Part shown: positions 1 to 10,581 of the stretch, one piece after another
Position numbering within the stretch: the first letter of the stretch is position 1
How the letters are laid out: every line of letters begins with the position of its first letter
Assembly: GCF_027887165.1 (NCBI RefSeq)
Contig: NC_077227.1
Span: forward strand, 85,933,735-85,997,734
Source of the DNA: Monodelphis domestica
Lineage: Eukaryota; Chordata; Mammalia; Didelphimorphia; Didelphidae
Direction: 5' to 3'
DNA length: 64,000 nucleotides
The notes under the pieces: generated by a model
Database searches by the model: none
What the model was told of the DNA's origin: nothing
Seen by the model: the letters and a program-made list of their open reading frames with translations, nothing else
Translations under genes and position numbers: made by a program

Positions 1-1049
1 TGACAAAAGTCTAATTACTCAAATGTACAAAGAGCTAAATCAACTGTACAAAAAAAAATATCAAGCCATTCCCCAATTGATAAATGGGCAAGGGACATAA
101 ATAGGCAATTTTCAGTCAAAGAAATCAAAACTATTAATAAGCACATGAAAAAGTGTTCTAAATCTCTTATAATCAGAGAGATGCAAATCAAAATTCTGAG
201 GTATCACCTCACACCTAGCAGCTTGGCTAACATGACAGCAAAGGAAAGTAATGAATGCTGGAGGGGATGTGACAAAGTTGGGACATGAATGCATTGCTGG
301 TAGAGTTGTAAATTGATCCAACCCTTCTGGAGGGCAATTTGGAACTATGCCCAAAGGGCGATAAAAGACTGTCTGCCCTTTGATCCAGTCATAGCACTGC
401 TGGGTTTGTACCCCAAAGAGATAATAAGAAAAAAGACATGTACAAGAATATTCATAGCTTCACTGTGGCCAAAAATTGGAAAATGAGGGGATGCCCTTCA
501 ATTGGGGAATGGCTGAACAAATTGTGGTATATGTTGGTGATGGAATACTATTGTGCTCAAAGGAATAATAAAGTGGAGGAATTCCATGGGAACTGGAACA
601 ACCTCCAGGAAGTGATGCAGAGCGAGAGGAGCAGAACCAGGAGAACATTGTACACAGAGACTGATACACTGTGGTACAATCGAATGTAATGGACTTCTCC
701 TTTAGTGGCAATGCAGTGACCCTGAACAACTTGGAGGAATCTATGAGTAAAAACACTATCCACTATTCAGAGGAAAAACTGTGGGAGTAAAAACACCAAA
801 GAAAAACAACTGCTTGATTGCATGGGTTGAGGGGGATTTGGCTGGGGATGTAGACTCTGAATGAACATCCTAGTGCAAATACCAACAATATGGAAATGAA
901 TTCTGATCAAAGACACATGTAATACCCAGTGGAATTGTGCCTCGGCTATGGGAGGGAAGGAGAAAAGGGAGGGGAGGGGGGAAGAGAAAATGATTTTTGT
1001 AACCAGGGAATAAATAATGTTTGAAACTGACTAAATTAATAAAAAAAAA
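1..1049 (+). mobile_element. LINE-1 3' end (ORF2 C-terminus, 3' UTR, poly-A)
   Basis: Truncated by the window start. The sequence follows the L1 ORF2 C-terminal region in order: a segment like AAATGGGCAAGGGACATAAA, then the region ending in CPSIGEWLNKLWYMLVMEYY (in an 83-codon open stretch at 438-689), which parallels the CPS-DEW-KKMWY-MEYY block of mammalian L1 ORF2. A G-rich 3' UTR lies at about 950-986, and AATAAAAAAAAA ends the element near 1049. Stops interrupt the upstream part of the frame, so it is a dead copy. Closely related 3' ends occur at 31.2-31.9 and 51.9-52.5 kb. Family assignment is by recognition; the exact subfamily is unknown. Confidence 0.93.
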
Positions 1050-1360
1050 GACTGATCAATAAAAAAAGAATTACATCCAGAAAAGTTTATTATCAGCAAT
1101 CAGTACAAAAATAAATTATAATTTTTAGCGATCACAGGAATATGACCCCCTATTTCCCATAGGTTAAATGTATCAATATTCATGTTTTTTTATTTTCATG
1201 CTATTTTAGGAGCATTTCCCTCATGAAAGTTGAGGATCAATTGTAGACATAAATATTGATATTTAAATATTACTGGAACACTATGTGTTTTATTTATGTA
1301 TTTAAAAACATTATTCTGAGAAGGGGTTCATGGACTCTAAGAAACTGCCAAAAGGTTCAA
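1050..1360. other. unassigned AT-rich spacer
   Basis: AT-rich DNA between the L1 tail and the AGAGG satellite. No open frame or repeat family is recognised. Confidence 0.4.
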
Positions 1361-1370
1361 AAAGAAAAAA

Positions 1371-1514
1371 AGAGGAGAGGAGAGGAGAGGAGAGGAGAGG
1401 AGAGGAGAGGAGAGGAGAGGAGAGGAGAGGAGAGGAGAGGAGAGGAGAGGAGAGGAGAGGAGAGGAGAGGAGAGGAGAGGAGAGGAGAAGAGAGGAGAGG
1501 AGAGGAGAGGAGAG
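1371..1514 (+). repeat. (AGAGG)n satellite, about 29 copies
   Basis: Nearly perfect 5-bp repeat, with one variant unit (agaag) near 1486-1490. Purine-rich, less regular sequence follows to about 1740. Because 15 bp is a multiple of three, all frames stay open on both strands and give artificial RRGEE or LLSSP open frames, which are not genes. Confidence 0.98.
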
Positions 1515-1742
1515 GGGAGGGGAGGGGAGGGAAGGAACAGGGAAAAGGAGGAAAGGAAAGGAATAGAAAAAATGAGTAAAGGAAAGGAACAGGAAAAAGG
1601 GGGAAGAAAAGAGGAGAAATGGAAAAGGAATAGAAGGGGAGAAGAGAGGAGATAAGGACGAGGGACAGAAGAGGAGAGAAGAAGGGAGAGGAGGAGACAA
1701 GAGGAGGGGAAGGGAGAGGAGATGAGAAGAGAGGAGAGGAAA
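1515..1742 (+). repeat. polypurine low-complexity tract
   Basis: Degenerate GGGGA/GGAAA/GAGGA sequence continuing the satellite, almost free of pyrimidines on this strand. Probably expanded and decayed satellite. Confidence 0.85.
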
Positions 1743-1789
1743 TCATTGTTATGCAGTGAAAAGAAAACTAGAATTACTAGCTTTGTCAG

Positions 1790-1925
1790 TAATCTGTTAT
1801 GGACCTAGGGTAGGTCACTTAGTTTTTGTGAGCCTCAGTTTCATGATCTGAAAAATGGGGAAAATAGACAATTGGGATTGTTATATCAAATGAAATAAAA
1901 TATTTTTAAATATTTTAAAACTTTA
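1790..1925 (+). mobile_element. MIR-like SINE fragment
   Basis: Contains a degraded MIR core (gtaggtcacttag, cctcagtttc, aaaatgggg) in the normal order of the right half of MIR. Confidence 0.6.
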
Positions 1926-2068
1926 TATTATAATGCATTGTAGAAATAATATGCCTAAAAACATACAACCTGAAAACACAAGACCCTAAATTGGAAAAGC
2001 AAGATTTGTTTTCAACCACCATACAGTCTCTGAATCTGGTAATCATTTTGTATTCTGAAGTTCCAAGT

Positions 2069-2347
2069 AGAAGCAACAACAAACAGCTAACATTTACAAA
2101 GAACTTACAATGTACCAGTCCCTGTGCTAAACATTTCACAAATATTATCATTTGACCTTTACAAAAAACCTGGGAGGTAAGGTGCTATCGTTATCCACTA
2201 TTTTACAGATGAGAAGACTGAAGCAGAAAGAGGCAGGATGACTTGTCCAGGATCACACAACTAGCATTTGAGGCCAGATTTGACCTTGGATCTTTCTGAT
2301 TCTGCACCTCGTGCTCTGTGAATTATGGAGCCACCTAGCTGCCCCAA
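2069..2347 (+). mobile_element. MIR-like marsupial SINE
   Basis: Complete order of family landmarks: AACATTTACAAAGAACTTAC, tgtgctaaac, ATTTTACAGATGAGAAGACTG, gatcacacaactag, then gagccacctagctgcccc at the 3' end. Diverged, therefore old. Confidence 0.85.
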
Positions 2348-3479
2348 ATGTGCCTTTTTTCCTAACTTTTCAACCATTTGATCAACATACATTTATTTAA
2401 TACTCCTGAGAAGTAAAAAGTCATCGTTGCAAATATTACAGATGTTTGCTATTCCTTCTGCCTGAAGGCTGAAAAAGGTCTAAGGGAAAATTTTCTGTCA
2501 TCCCCTATTCAATGGATATAATGGTTCTTCCTCTCTAAGACTCCAAGACATAAGCAATTAAAGCGGATCCTGGACTTCAAGACTTATAAAGCATTAAGTG
2601 AGACAATGTCCATATCTGAAGTGAAGAAGAGGAAAGAATGAAGGAGAAAATGATAGTTCTGGTTTCTGAATTAGAAGACTAATGCTATGCTTGGAGGAGT
2701 TTGCTAGATAAAAGGCAAATTTACTTATGAAAATATGAGTCAGCAGCATACTGGCAGCATCTAAACATTTGTCCATTATGGAACCAGAGCAATAAACCAT
2801 CAGAGAAATATGACAACGCTGCAATTCGACTCTGAAGATAGAAATTAACATAAATACATATTCTGCTTTCAAAGCACAGTTTGTTCCCTGGGAAAACATT
2901 TAAGTGCTACTATTATAATGGCCGTATCTTATTCTTTCTTTCATTTACTTACCTGCCAAATTTGAGATCATTCTTGGTAGCTTTTCCTCTTCCCCGTATG
3001 TGTTGTGGTGCTCAAAATGATCAGTAAATAATATGGAAAGGTTAACATCTGTTTCTGAAGGCAACTATGAAGACTATACTTGGGACCACTGTAGATGAAT
3101 CTAGCCAAGTAAAGCAAAGCTTTGGCCCTATTCTAATTGAAGCCACCTTCCCCTTTCTTGATGTAGCCTTTGGGGCATCTTTACACTTTGGTATCCTTGA
3201 GTATTATCCCAGTTTTGAGGTACATTGTGAGTACGGTTTAGCATCCTCTCAAAAACTGGAACACTTGAGCTCCCATTAAAATTTTTATTTTCCTAGCCAA
3301 TAACAGAATATGTTCATGCATAGAAAAAAACATCTAATTAAACAACATAGTAAAGGAGATGATGAGATGATCTCTTATACAGTTAAAGACACCCTTTCAC
3401 ACAAGTTATATGCCAAAAGCGAGGTAGGGGACACACATAAGGAACCTGTGTTTGGGTAATATACAGTAACATGTTTCCA
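2348..3479. other. unassigned interval
   Basis: About 1.1 kb with no recognised repeat. Short open frames (for example 3067-3279 plus, 2594-2899 minus) have no recognisable domain and look like chance frames. Confidence 0.4.
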
Positions 3480-4156
3480 GGTTGCTGTTTTTCTGCTGGG
3501 TCCATCTCCATCCCTTTCTTTCTATTCCCACCATCATTGTCCCATATCAGGTTCTGACTACCTCTTGGCTGGATCTTTGTAATAATCTCCTACTGGTTTT
3601 CCCTGTCTCCAGTCTATCTTGTATCTAAACTCATCACATAGCTACCAATGAGATCTTCCTAAGACAAGGGGCCCTCATCATATCATACCACTGCTCCAAA
3701 AATTTTATTGGTTTCCCCTGAACCTAGAAGAGAAAAAAAATCAGATGACCCAGCATGTAGGTCTTCATGACCAAGATTTTCCTACTGTTCTAGTCTCATT
3801 TTCACTACTTTCTTTCACAAACAATATAGGACAACTGTAGAGGACTACTAGTCATTCCCTTGACTCATGCTACCCTTTCTTTTCTCTACAAAGGCATACT
3901 TTTATGTGAAAGAATTGGATTCCCTTCACTTTTCCTATTCTTGAAATTTGTCTTTCTAAAAGTACTTTCACCATGGAGTCTTCCTTGATCCCCTTGACAA
4001 AAGTGATTCCTCTCTCCTCCTAGCTCTCATACTTCTCTCACTTTTGACCATTCTTAGGTACTTATCAAATTCTAACTATTATTTATCTCTGTGCCACCTG
4101 GACCTAGAACAAAATGGGGACTTAATAAAAATGCTAAATAGAATTGAGTTGAATTA
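3480..4156 (+). mobile_element. LINE-2 3' region
   Basis: Pyrimidine-rich sequence following L2: tggatctttgtaataatctc, tactggttttccctgtctcc, gagtcttccttgatcccctt, ending in acttaataaaaatgctaaat, an L2-type tail. Highly diverged and non-coding now. Confidence 0.75.
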
Positions 4157-4756
4157 AATTCTAGAGCAGCATTTATCAAACTATGTAACTTGTCCTATTA
4201 AACCCACATAGCAATTCTGCCTACTTTATTCTCTGTCAGTAACACATATATCCATTCAGCTAATGGAAAGAAATATTAGGGATAGGTTTGATTGGAAATC
4301 ATCAAAAGAACCCAATAATTAGAAACCTGTAATCCACATCCATTTAAATTCTCAAGTTGTTAGGTCTCTTTAGTTGTTGTGTTTTATTTTAACTATCAAT
4401 ATTTTTGGTACCAATATCCATTATGGATAATTGGGTACAATCAAAAAGACAAGACAGCAAAAGTGTTAATAGCTAAGACTCTGACAGACATCAGCAGACT
4501 TACTTTATGTATCCAATACTAAATATAGATAAAAAGGACTAATGAATCGGTGTAACAAAGGATCATAAGACTAATCCGTTAAGCATTAAGCATTTAAGTG
4601 CCTACTAGCGAACAAAATATGAAGCAGACCCTGCCCTCAAGAAGCTTACATTTTTATCACTAATCTAGAGCTGGAAGGAATTTCAGAAAATCTACTCCAA
4701 CCATCCCCCATTTCATAGATCAGAAATCTGAGATCCAAGATCATATAGGTAAGGAG
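4157..4756 (+). mobile_element. spacer with two short ancient SINE/LINE tails
   Basis: Mostly unassigned. 4588-4655 has the landmark ccctgccctcaagaagctta common to old CORE/L2-related repeats. 4665-4750 has the tagagctggaaggaatttcag...catttcatagatcag pattern of another old MIR-like repeat. Confidence 0.45.
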
Positions 4757-4975
4757 AGGAACAACTGGCATTTACATAGCACTTTAAGGTTTTCAAAACA
4801 TTTTACAATTATTATCTCATTTTATTCTCTCAATAATCCTAACATTTTACAATGAAGAAACTGGGGTTAGGAAGAGGATAAATGATTTGCCTAAGATCAC
4901 ATGGCTAGACTCTGGGGTCTGATTTGAACTCCAGTCTTCCTAACTCCAAGCCCATTACTCTAATCCCTGTACAAT
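4757..4975 (+). mobile_element. MIR-like SINE
   Basis: Landmarks: catttacatagcactttaag, attatctcattttattctc, gaagaaactggggtta, gatttgaactccagtcttcc. Lies head-to-tail with a second copy. Confidence 0.8.
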
Positions 4976-4977
4976 TC

Positions 4978-5175
4978 TGATAATAACAGCTCTATTGTAT
5001 GTAATACTTTAAGGTTGACAAAATACCTTACATACATTTTTGCATTTCCCATTTTCATAACAACCTTATTTGGTAGAAGCTATTATTATCTCCATTTTAC
5101 AGGTGAAGAAACTGAGGTTTTGAGAGACAAACCCAGGTCTTCTTGACTCCGAGGCCAGTATTCCACTATATTATA
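4978..5175 (+). mobile_element. MIR-like SINE
   Basis: Second tandem-placed MIR-like copy: taatacttt aaggttgaca, attattatctccattttaca, gaaactgaggttttgag, caggtcttcttgactccgag. Confidence 0.8.
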
Positions 5176-6990
5176 TCTCCAGTGACTGTGATGCCAAATG
5201 TGTTACTTTACCAACTTCTGGGGGAAAAAATCTGCAGCTCCCACAAAACTACAAAAACATTTACAAACAAAATAGACAGAATTTTAATACAAAACTCTTG
5301 CATTTTTAAATTAAAAAATGTGATGAACTGAAACAATCTTCCCCAAATGCTGGCTTATGTAAGTCAAGGGGAAAATAGAATCACTGGAAAACATTTTACA
5401 AGGTAAGCTATCACATTCGGTGTTTTTCCCAATTATAAAACCCTTACTGATGGTGAACAATCATATCCTTCTCACTAAATAAGTTCCATCAACCACTGTG
5501 AGATGCAGGGTAAAATTGCCTTGAAAACATAAGATCCACTCCAGTTATTTGTAAATCTGACCTTGTTCTCCTCAATTCAATCAACTCTATCCCCAAACCC
5601 ACTGCTACTTGTGCAGAGAGGCCAGAAAACACAAATAAATTGGGGAGGACAATGATGGGAAAATATGGGAGATGATATAAGAGAACTCTGTGGCTGTTTG
5701 GAGAATTAATGTTGCCAGAAGGATTACTGGAAATAACCCTTCTAGATCCTGCCCTGGTGTGCCCTCCAGGGCCACTGACTGTAGGAGCCTTTGGAAATCT
5801 GGAAGGGGACTCTCTGTCTTGTTTCTTCATATGCCTGGCCAAAAGGAACAATGTTCCAAGCTGTTTGGAACCCAACCCAGAAATCATAGTGACTGTCCTA
5901 AATCATACTTTCTGTCAGGGCTAGACCAAGCAGATGGGTTTATGTCCCATTGAGTACCCAGAGGAATGTGGCTATAAGTCAAAAGTTAGCTATTATAGCC
6001 AAGGACATGTCAGCTTCAGTTTGGGTCTGATGGCTTTGCATCTAGGACCCTTCCCTCCAACCAACTGGTCTCCCTGTCCTGATGGACTGTTGCTACCTCT
6101 TTTCATGTCTATTATGTTTTCTTGATGCTTCTGTCTCCCTTCTCCTAGCTTAGATTCTCCAGCTTGGTCTTTCCTGATCTCCCAGCTGTCAACAACACCC
6201 TACCAACATTGCCTGTTATCTTCTTGGTAACTGTCAACAGTCCTCTCCTGAAGTCTATAAAGACCTAGGAAGTTGTCTGTCTTCCCAGCTCAGAATTAAT
6301 GGAAATCAGGGAGAGATCAGAATTGGATACTAAAAGTTGTAAGTACCTCTTTCTAAAGAAAGGAGGAGACAACATGCCAAGAGGAGGGATGTGGACACTT
6401 TCCCAGCCCCTCCTCAGGCAGCAGTCACAATGGTGACATCAGTGGTTACCCTCCTGCCCCCTGGGAGAATGGAGAAGTAAAACTAAAGAAGCAAGGTATA
6501 GGACTGCTTTTATTCTTATTTTTAAGCATGGTCAGTTGGCTAGAGAACTGAGGATTTTGAAAAAAAAACATATCAGTCCTTTTCCTCTTGCTAGAGGCTG
6601 ACTTAATATAGATATAGCTGTCACCCATTTCTAAGAATGCTCTTTTTTTCTGTTTAAGATAACATCCAACCTTATTTCTTATAAATATCAGTGGTTGGTT
6701 TTGTCCTTTGCATTTCCTTGTGTCTTTTTGTTTGAGGCACGAGGGTCTGGGATAGCTCTAGGAATTACATAGGAGAGAGATGCCTTTTCTAACTCAGGGC
6801 CAATCTATTAATTTTCTCCCTCTAATTGGAAACATAATCATGAGCTATTCTGTTTCATTACTATACTTCCAAGAGCAAAACTACTACAAATTTGAGCCTT
6901 TAATTCTGTTTCTATCAGGATGCAAGAATAAATACATTATGCATGCATTTGTAGTAGCTTATAAGTTTAGTTTATCCCCTGATAAGGGAT
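5176..6990. other. unassigned interval
   Basis: About 1.8 kb with no recognised element. Overlapping open frames at 5690-5953 and 5709-5924 lack any recognisable motif. 6300-6480 is moderately GC-rich. No gene can be supported. Confidence 0.4.
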
Positions 6991-7085
6991 GCCTTCCTCA
7001 AGGTCAAAGACTGATTTGTATTTGTAGCCTGGTGCCTAGCCCATTGCCTGGTACATGGTAGATGCTTGAATAAAGGCTTGTCAAA
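6991..7085 (+). mobile_element. L2-type 3' tail
   Basis: Reads gcctggtgcctagcccattg, cctggtacatggtagatgct, tgaataaaggcttg: the end shared by L2 and L2-dependent SINEs. Confidence 0.65.
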
Positions 7086-7158
7086 TAGATTACTATTATA
7101 ATGAACAGCTAAATAAATGCAAGTTTTTAATATCATGTTAATTCGGTTCACATATATA

Positions 7159-7236
7159 CAGGTGTCCCCAAAGCATTAGTACAGTTTTTAAGATACTAAA
7201 GCTTAAAAGCCACAGTAAGGCTTCTGGAACACCTTG
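7159..7236. mobile_element. palindromic mariner-like MITE (copy 1)
   Basis: About 78 bp, almost entirely inverted repeat. The left end CAGGTGTCCCCAAAGCATTA pairs imperfectly with the right end (ctttaaaag-type arm ending in ggaacaccttg). A TA dinucleotide precedes the left end, as expected for TA-targeting mariner elements. Size and shape resemble human MADE1, but the sequence differs. A second copy lies at 36167-36247. Confidence 0.65.
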
Positions 7237-7329
7237 TGCATACCCATAATTGGTATTTGCACACATCTGGAAGTCTTTTTTCTTAATCTAAACTTGTAAT
7301 TGTATAGGTTTGAGGAGCTCCCTGATAAG

Positions 7330-7523
7330 AAGATGCTCTTTTACCAAGAGATCATCAATTACCTTGAAGCACAGTCTTAGATGGTTGCCTGGAGCAATGA
7401 ATGTAATCTGCCTAAGGTCACATAAATCTCATGGCCATTACATGTCAGAGATGGGACTTGAATCCATGTTGTTTCTACTAAGATGCCAGCACTCTATCCA
7501 TTACTCTGTGCTGCCTCTCTGAA
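7330..7523 (+). mobile_element. MIR-like SINE
   Basis: Contains gcctaaggtcacataaatct, gatgggacttgaatccatgt and the terminal cactctatccattactctgt. Confidence 0.65.
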
Positions 7524-9000
7524 GACTCTCATTTTGATTATTTTTTTCTTTAGCCCAAATTTCCCAAGACTTTTCTTTCAAAGACAGCATTACATTTTCT
7601 AGCATTCAAATGGCTTAGGGCTAGACCTCAACTTAATGGTCAACAATAATATCATGAATTCCTAAAATTATAAGAATGAGGAAGAGGTGAATGGAGGAGT
7701 CAGAAGAGGAGGGGGAGAAGAAAAATAAAACAAAGATGAGAAAGAAAATGAGGGTGGAAAGAAGTGGAAGGAGAAAGGGAAAGATGAGAAAGAGAAGGAG
7801 AATTCAAAATCATTTGGCAACAGGATGAGGCATCGCTTGCCCTGGCCCTACTGGCTGTTGGTGGAATTATACCAAGATGCTATCAGTGAACTTCTAGAGG
7901 AAAAGTTCTCAATCTTTCAGTCTGTGAACTTTTAAAAAATACATGTTGATAACTCTATTTCAGTACACTTGTTTTTATTTGTTATTCTGTATTTTGTTTT
8001 ATTTAGCATTTGTTTTACACATTTTAAAAAATAATTCTCAGAAAGGGTTCTCCAGACTTCCAGAGGAGTCTATTACACACACACAAAAAATTTTTTGCTC
8101 TAAAGTATGAGCTTATATCCTAATTATTTTATTCTACTACAAAGCATTTATTTTATCCTACTACAAAGCATTTATTTTATCCACTTGTGAAATAGTTCCA
8201 CCACAAGTGTTCAATATAATGAATAACCATTTCTATTATAATGCCATTGAAAAATATGGGATGAAGAGATTAATAATGATAATCATAATGATAATTAACA
8301 AATAACCATAGGATGGAATAATTCAAAGAAACTATTATCTCCTAGAAGTATCATGAATGATTCATTTTCCCATAATACTTGACAGAGTAGAAAGGCTTCA
8401 GAACCTGCATCCAAAAATATTTGTTGGGTTGTTGCCATAGCAAGAGAATGGCTCTTTCCAATAAGGAAAGGTACCCAATACCATCATGGAAGAAGCAGCT
8501 TGAGAAACACTATTAGTTTGTCTACTCTGCAGACAGCTCTTTTGTTCTCTCCTCTTGCCCTTCTCAGCTGCTAAACTGGTGCTGAGCTGGCCAGAAGTTG
8601 AAAGAGAAGAAAACTTCACCACCTTGGCAGTTTGTTAAGGTTTTGACCATATCCATTCCTAGATGTGACTTCCAAGTGAGTTCCATCTCAAGGAACATTG
8701 TATCTAAGTGCAATATGGCTTCCTGTAGGGCTGAGATTTCGACTGTATTTGGAAGTCTCATCATTGGTTATTGTAAGAAACCCTTCTTAAAGCAATAGCT
8801 CTTCTCCTATACTAATCTGTGCTTTGCTCTATCTGAGCCATGGGGTTCTTTTACATGATATTGGTCCTCCCCTCTTCCACATATGAAAGAGCCTTTTCTA
8901 CTTCCCACCATACCTTTTCTTCCTCCTACTCCTCATGTCTCATGACCCTAGAGATTCCTCACCCTCCACCTCCACTGGCAGTTGTATTTTAATTTAAAAT
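7524..9000. other. unassigned interval with a purine-rich patch and short duplication
   Basis: 7677-7803 is GA-rich low complexity. At about 8128-8182 a 24-bp unit (ctactacaaagcatttattt core) is duplicated. The remainder has no recognisable gene or repeat. Confidence 0.45.
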
Positions 9001-9015
9001 CTAAGAATTTTCAAA

Positions 9016-9124
9016 TTTTGAATTTTTTGTTTGAGATTGTATTTTTATAAAAATCCAAGAATTTTGATTTTTTGTTTAAGATTGTACTTTTATAAAAATT
9101 CAAGATTTTGATTTTGTTCAAGAA
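9016..9124 (+). repeat. AT-rich tandem repeat, period about 45 bp
   Basis: Units starting at 9016, 9062 and 9106 share TTTTGATTTTTTGTTTAAGA followed by ttataaaaat-caaga. Two full copies and one partial. It lies just upstream of LTR-A and may belong to the same provirus remnant. Confidence 0.75.
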
Positions 9125-9412
9125 AAGATATTCAAGAAAGAAGCTTGAAGCTTTTATATCCAGAGAATGAATTGTTGCAGAAAGATGCCGGAAAACCTAC
9201 ACTTCATCAAGAAGATCAAGAATGAACTTTGGATATGATTGATTGAACTGAACTTTGATTGAACATTTATTGTAAATGTACACATTTATGCCAAAAGGGA
9301 CTGCCCTAATTTGGCTTTCTGTCAATGCACCTAGCAAAACATTGGTTTTGCTTTCTTTTCTTTTCTATTTCCTCCCTCACTATTCTAATTCCTCTTAGAA
9401 ATTTGAATATCG
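9125..9412 (+). mobile_element. possible ERV internal 3' remnant
   Basis: Unique-looking sequence between the AT-rich repeat and LTR-A. Its position would fit the tail of an ERV internal region, but no coding motif or clear polypurine tract is visible. Inference only. Confidence 0.3.
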
Positions 9413-9465
9413 TGTATATCTATAGTTAGAAGTGCATTTAGGATTACAAATTGATTATGTTAAAA

Positions 9466-9496
9466 GATCAATGGGGAGACTAGTCTCCCAATGATC
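9466..9496. promoter_or_regulatory. 31-bp palindrome in LTR-A U3
   Basis: Perfect 16-bp core GGGAGACTAGTCTCCC (9474-9489), with outer GATCA/TGATC arms giving a near-perfect 31-bp palindrome. Preserved identically in LTR-B (57416-57446) although the flanks have diverged. Could bind a dimeric factor; that role is inferred. Confidence 0.6.
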
Positions 9497-9820
9497 ATCA
9501 GGGGATTGTAAATCTTGAAATTTCTCAGACTTGTGAATGTTAAAAATTTACACATTGAGGAATCCTCCATTGGAACAAATTCCCTACTGGGAAACACTCC
9601 CCATTTTGATGTGAGAACTCGCCAGGATCAGAAATGGGAGGACCTCTATTCCACCCGTACTTAAGACTGCTTTAGGGGAGAAAACTCCTTGCTAAACAAT
9701 GAAAGTACTTGGACCCATGCTTATAATAAGGCAAGGAGTTCTTTGAGCCATGCCTATTTTTTAGAATTGATAAAATGAGATGCTAGGTACCTAAAAGGGT
9801 TGAGCAAGTTTTCTCTTAAT

Positions 9821-9935
9821 GAGATTAGTTGACTCAGCTGTGTTTCCACTGGTTCAGACTTACTGAGGAGATTAGTCGACACAGCAGCATTTTTTCTGGT
9901 TCAGACTTACTGAGGAGATTAGTCGACTTAGCAGG
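9821..9935 (+). repeat. 47-bp direct repeats in LTR-A U3
   Basis: Units 9821-9867 and 9868-9914, plus a 21-bp partial unit 9915-9935. Each starts GAGATTAGTYGAC and ends GGTTCAGACTTACTGAG. They lie about 90-200 bp upstream of the TATA-like box, the usual place for retroviral enhancer repeats. Confidence 0.85.
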
Positions 9936-10354
9936 AATTCAGATGGGCAGTCCTTTGGAAAACGTCTACAGTGATTGATAGATGTAAGGACTTAGGGGAG
10001 GCAACATGGGAGAAAAACTCCTATATAAGAAAAAGCAGAATCTCTTGAAAAAGAAGATCCTTTTGGAGGATCTCTTATGAGGATCACTTGGGAAGAATCT
10101 CTTGAGAGAGGCTCTGGAGAAGGGAAGCTCTTGGAGGACAATCTCTAAGAAGGTCTTGCTGGAGCTCCTCTGAGGGAACTCTGTCCCTCTGGAGGCTCTG
10201 GAGAGAGGCCCTTTGGAACAGTCTCTGGCTGGAAGGCTCTTTGAGGAGGACTCTAGCTGGAACTCTCTCTGGTGAAGTCAGCTGAGATGGAGCTGGCCTG
10301 GTGTCACTAGAATCCTTGCTTAGACAGACCTTATGGTGAGTGTTAAAAGACTGA

Positions 10355-10412
10355 CATGGCCTAGACCTGAGTCTTAAGAGAGAGATCTCTTAAGACTCAG
10401 GTCTAGGCCATG
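10355..10412. repeat. perfect 27-bp inverted repeat with GAGA loop
   Basis: Left arm 10355-10381 starts CATGGCCTAGACC; right arm 10386-10412 is its exact reverse complement; the loop is GAGA (10382-10385). Flanks add a weaker pairing (aaagac with gtcttt). It lies between the TATA-like box and the polyadenylation signal, so a transcript starting in this LTR would contain the hairpin. Confidence 0.95.
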
Positions 10413-10581
10413 TTGGCTTAAGGTCTTTCATACTTATTTCCTTTTTCTCTCTTTCTCTCTTTTCTTTAATTCCACATTTGTATTAATTAAAATCTCTATA
10501 AAACCCAGTTGACTTGGATATTTGAATAATTGGTGATATTTCCCTGGCGACCACCTTATATTTGATTTAAAAACCAAGACA

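Larger units (their letters stand above)
9413..10581 (+). mobile_element. ERV long terminal repeat, LTR-A
   Basis: Recognised as an LTR from layout and from a diverged second copy (LTR-B). It starts TGTATATC and ends near CAAGACA. U3 carries a 31-bp palindrome (9466-9496) and 47-bp direct repeats (9821-9935). A TATATAAG box is at about 10022. A GA/CTCTGGAG-rich region follows, then a pyrimidine tract, and TATTAATTAAAA (about 10485) as polyadenylation signal, with CCCTGGCGACC near the 3' end. Exact ends are uncertain because I found no matching target duplication. Class is not determined. Confidence 0.75.

Noticed and set aside
1256-1746. Open frames rich in Arg-Gly-Glu or Leu-Ser-Pro on both strands
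   Set aside because: They arise from the AGAGG repeat, which stays open in every frame; no codon bias or unique sequence.
5690-5953. Two overlapping plus-strand frames and one antisense frame
   Set aside because: Three frames open at once points to composition and not coding; no motif.
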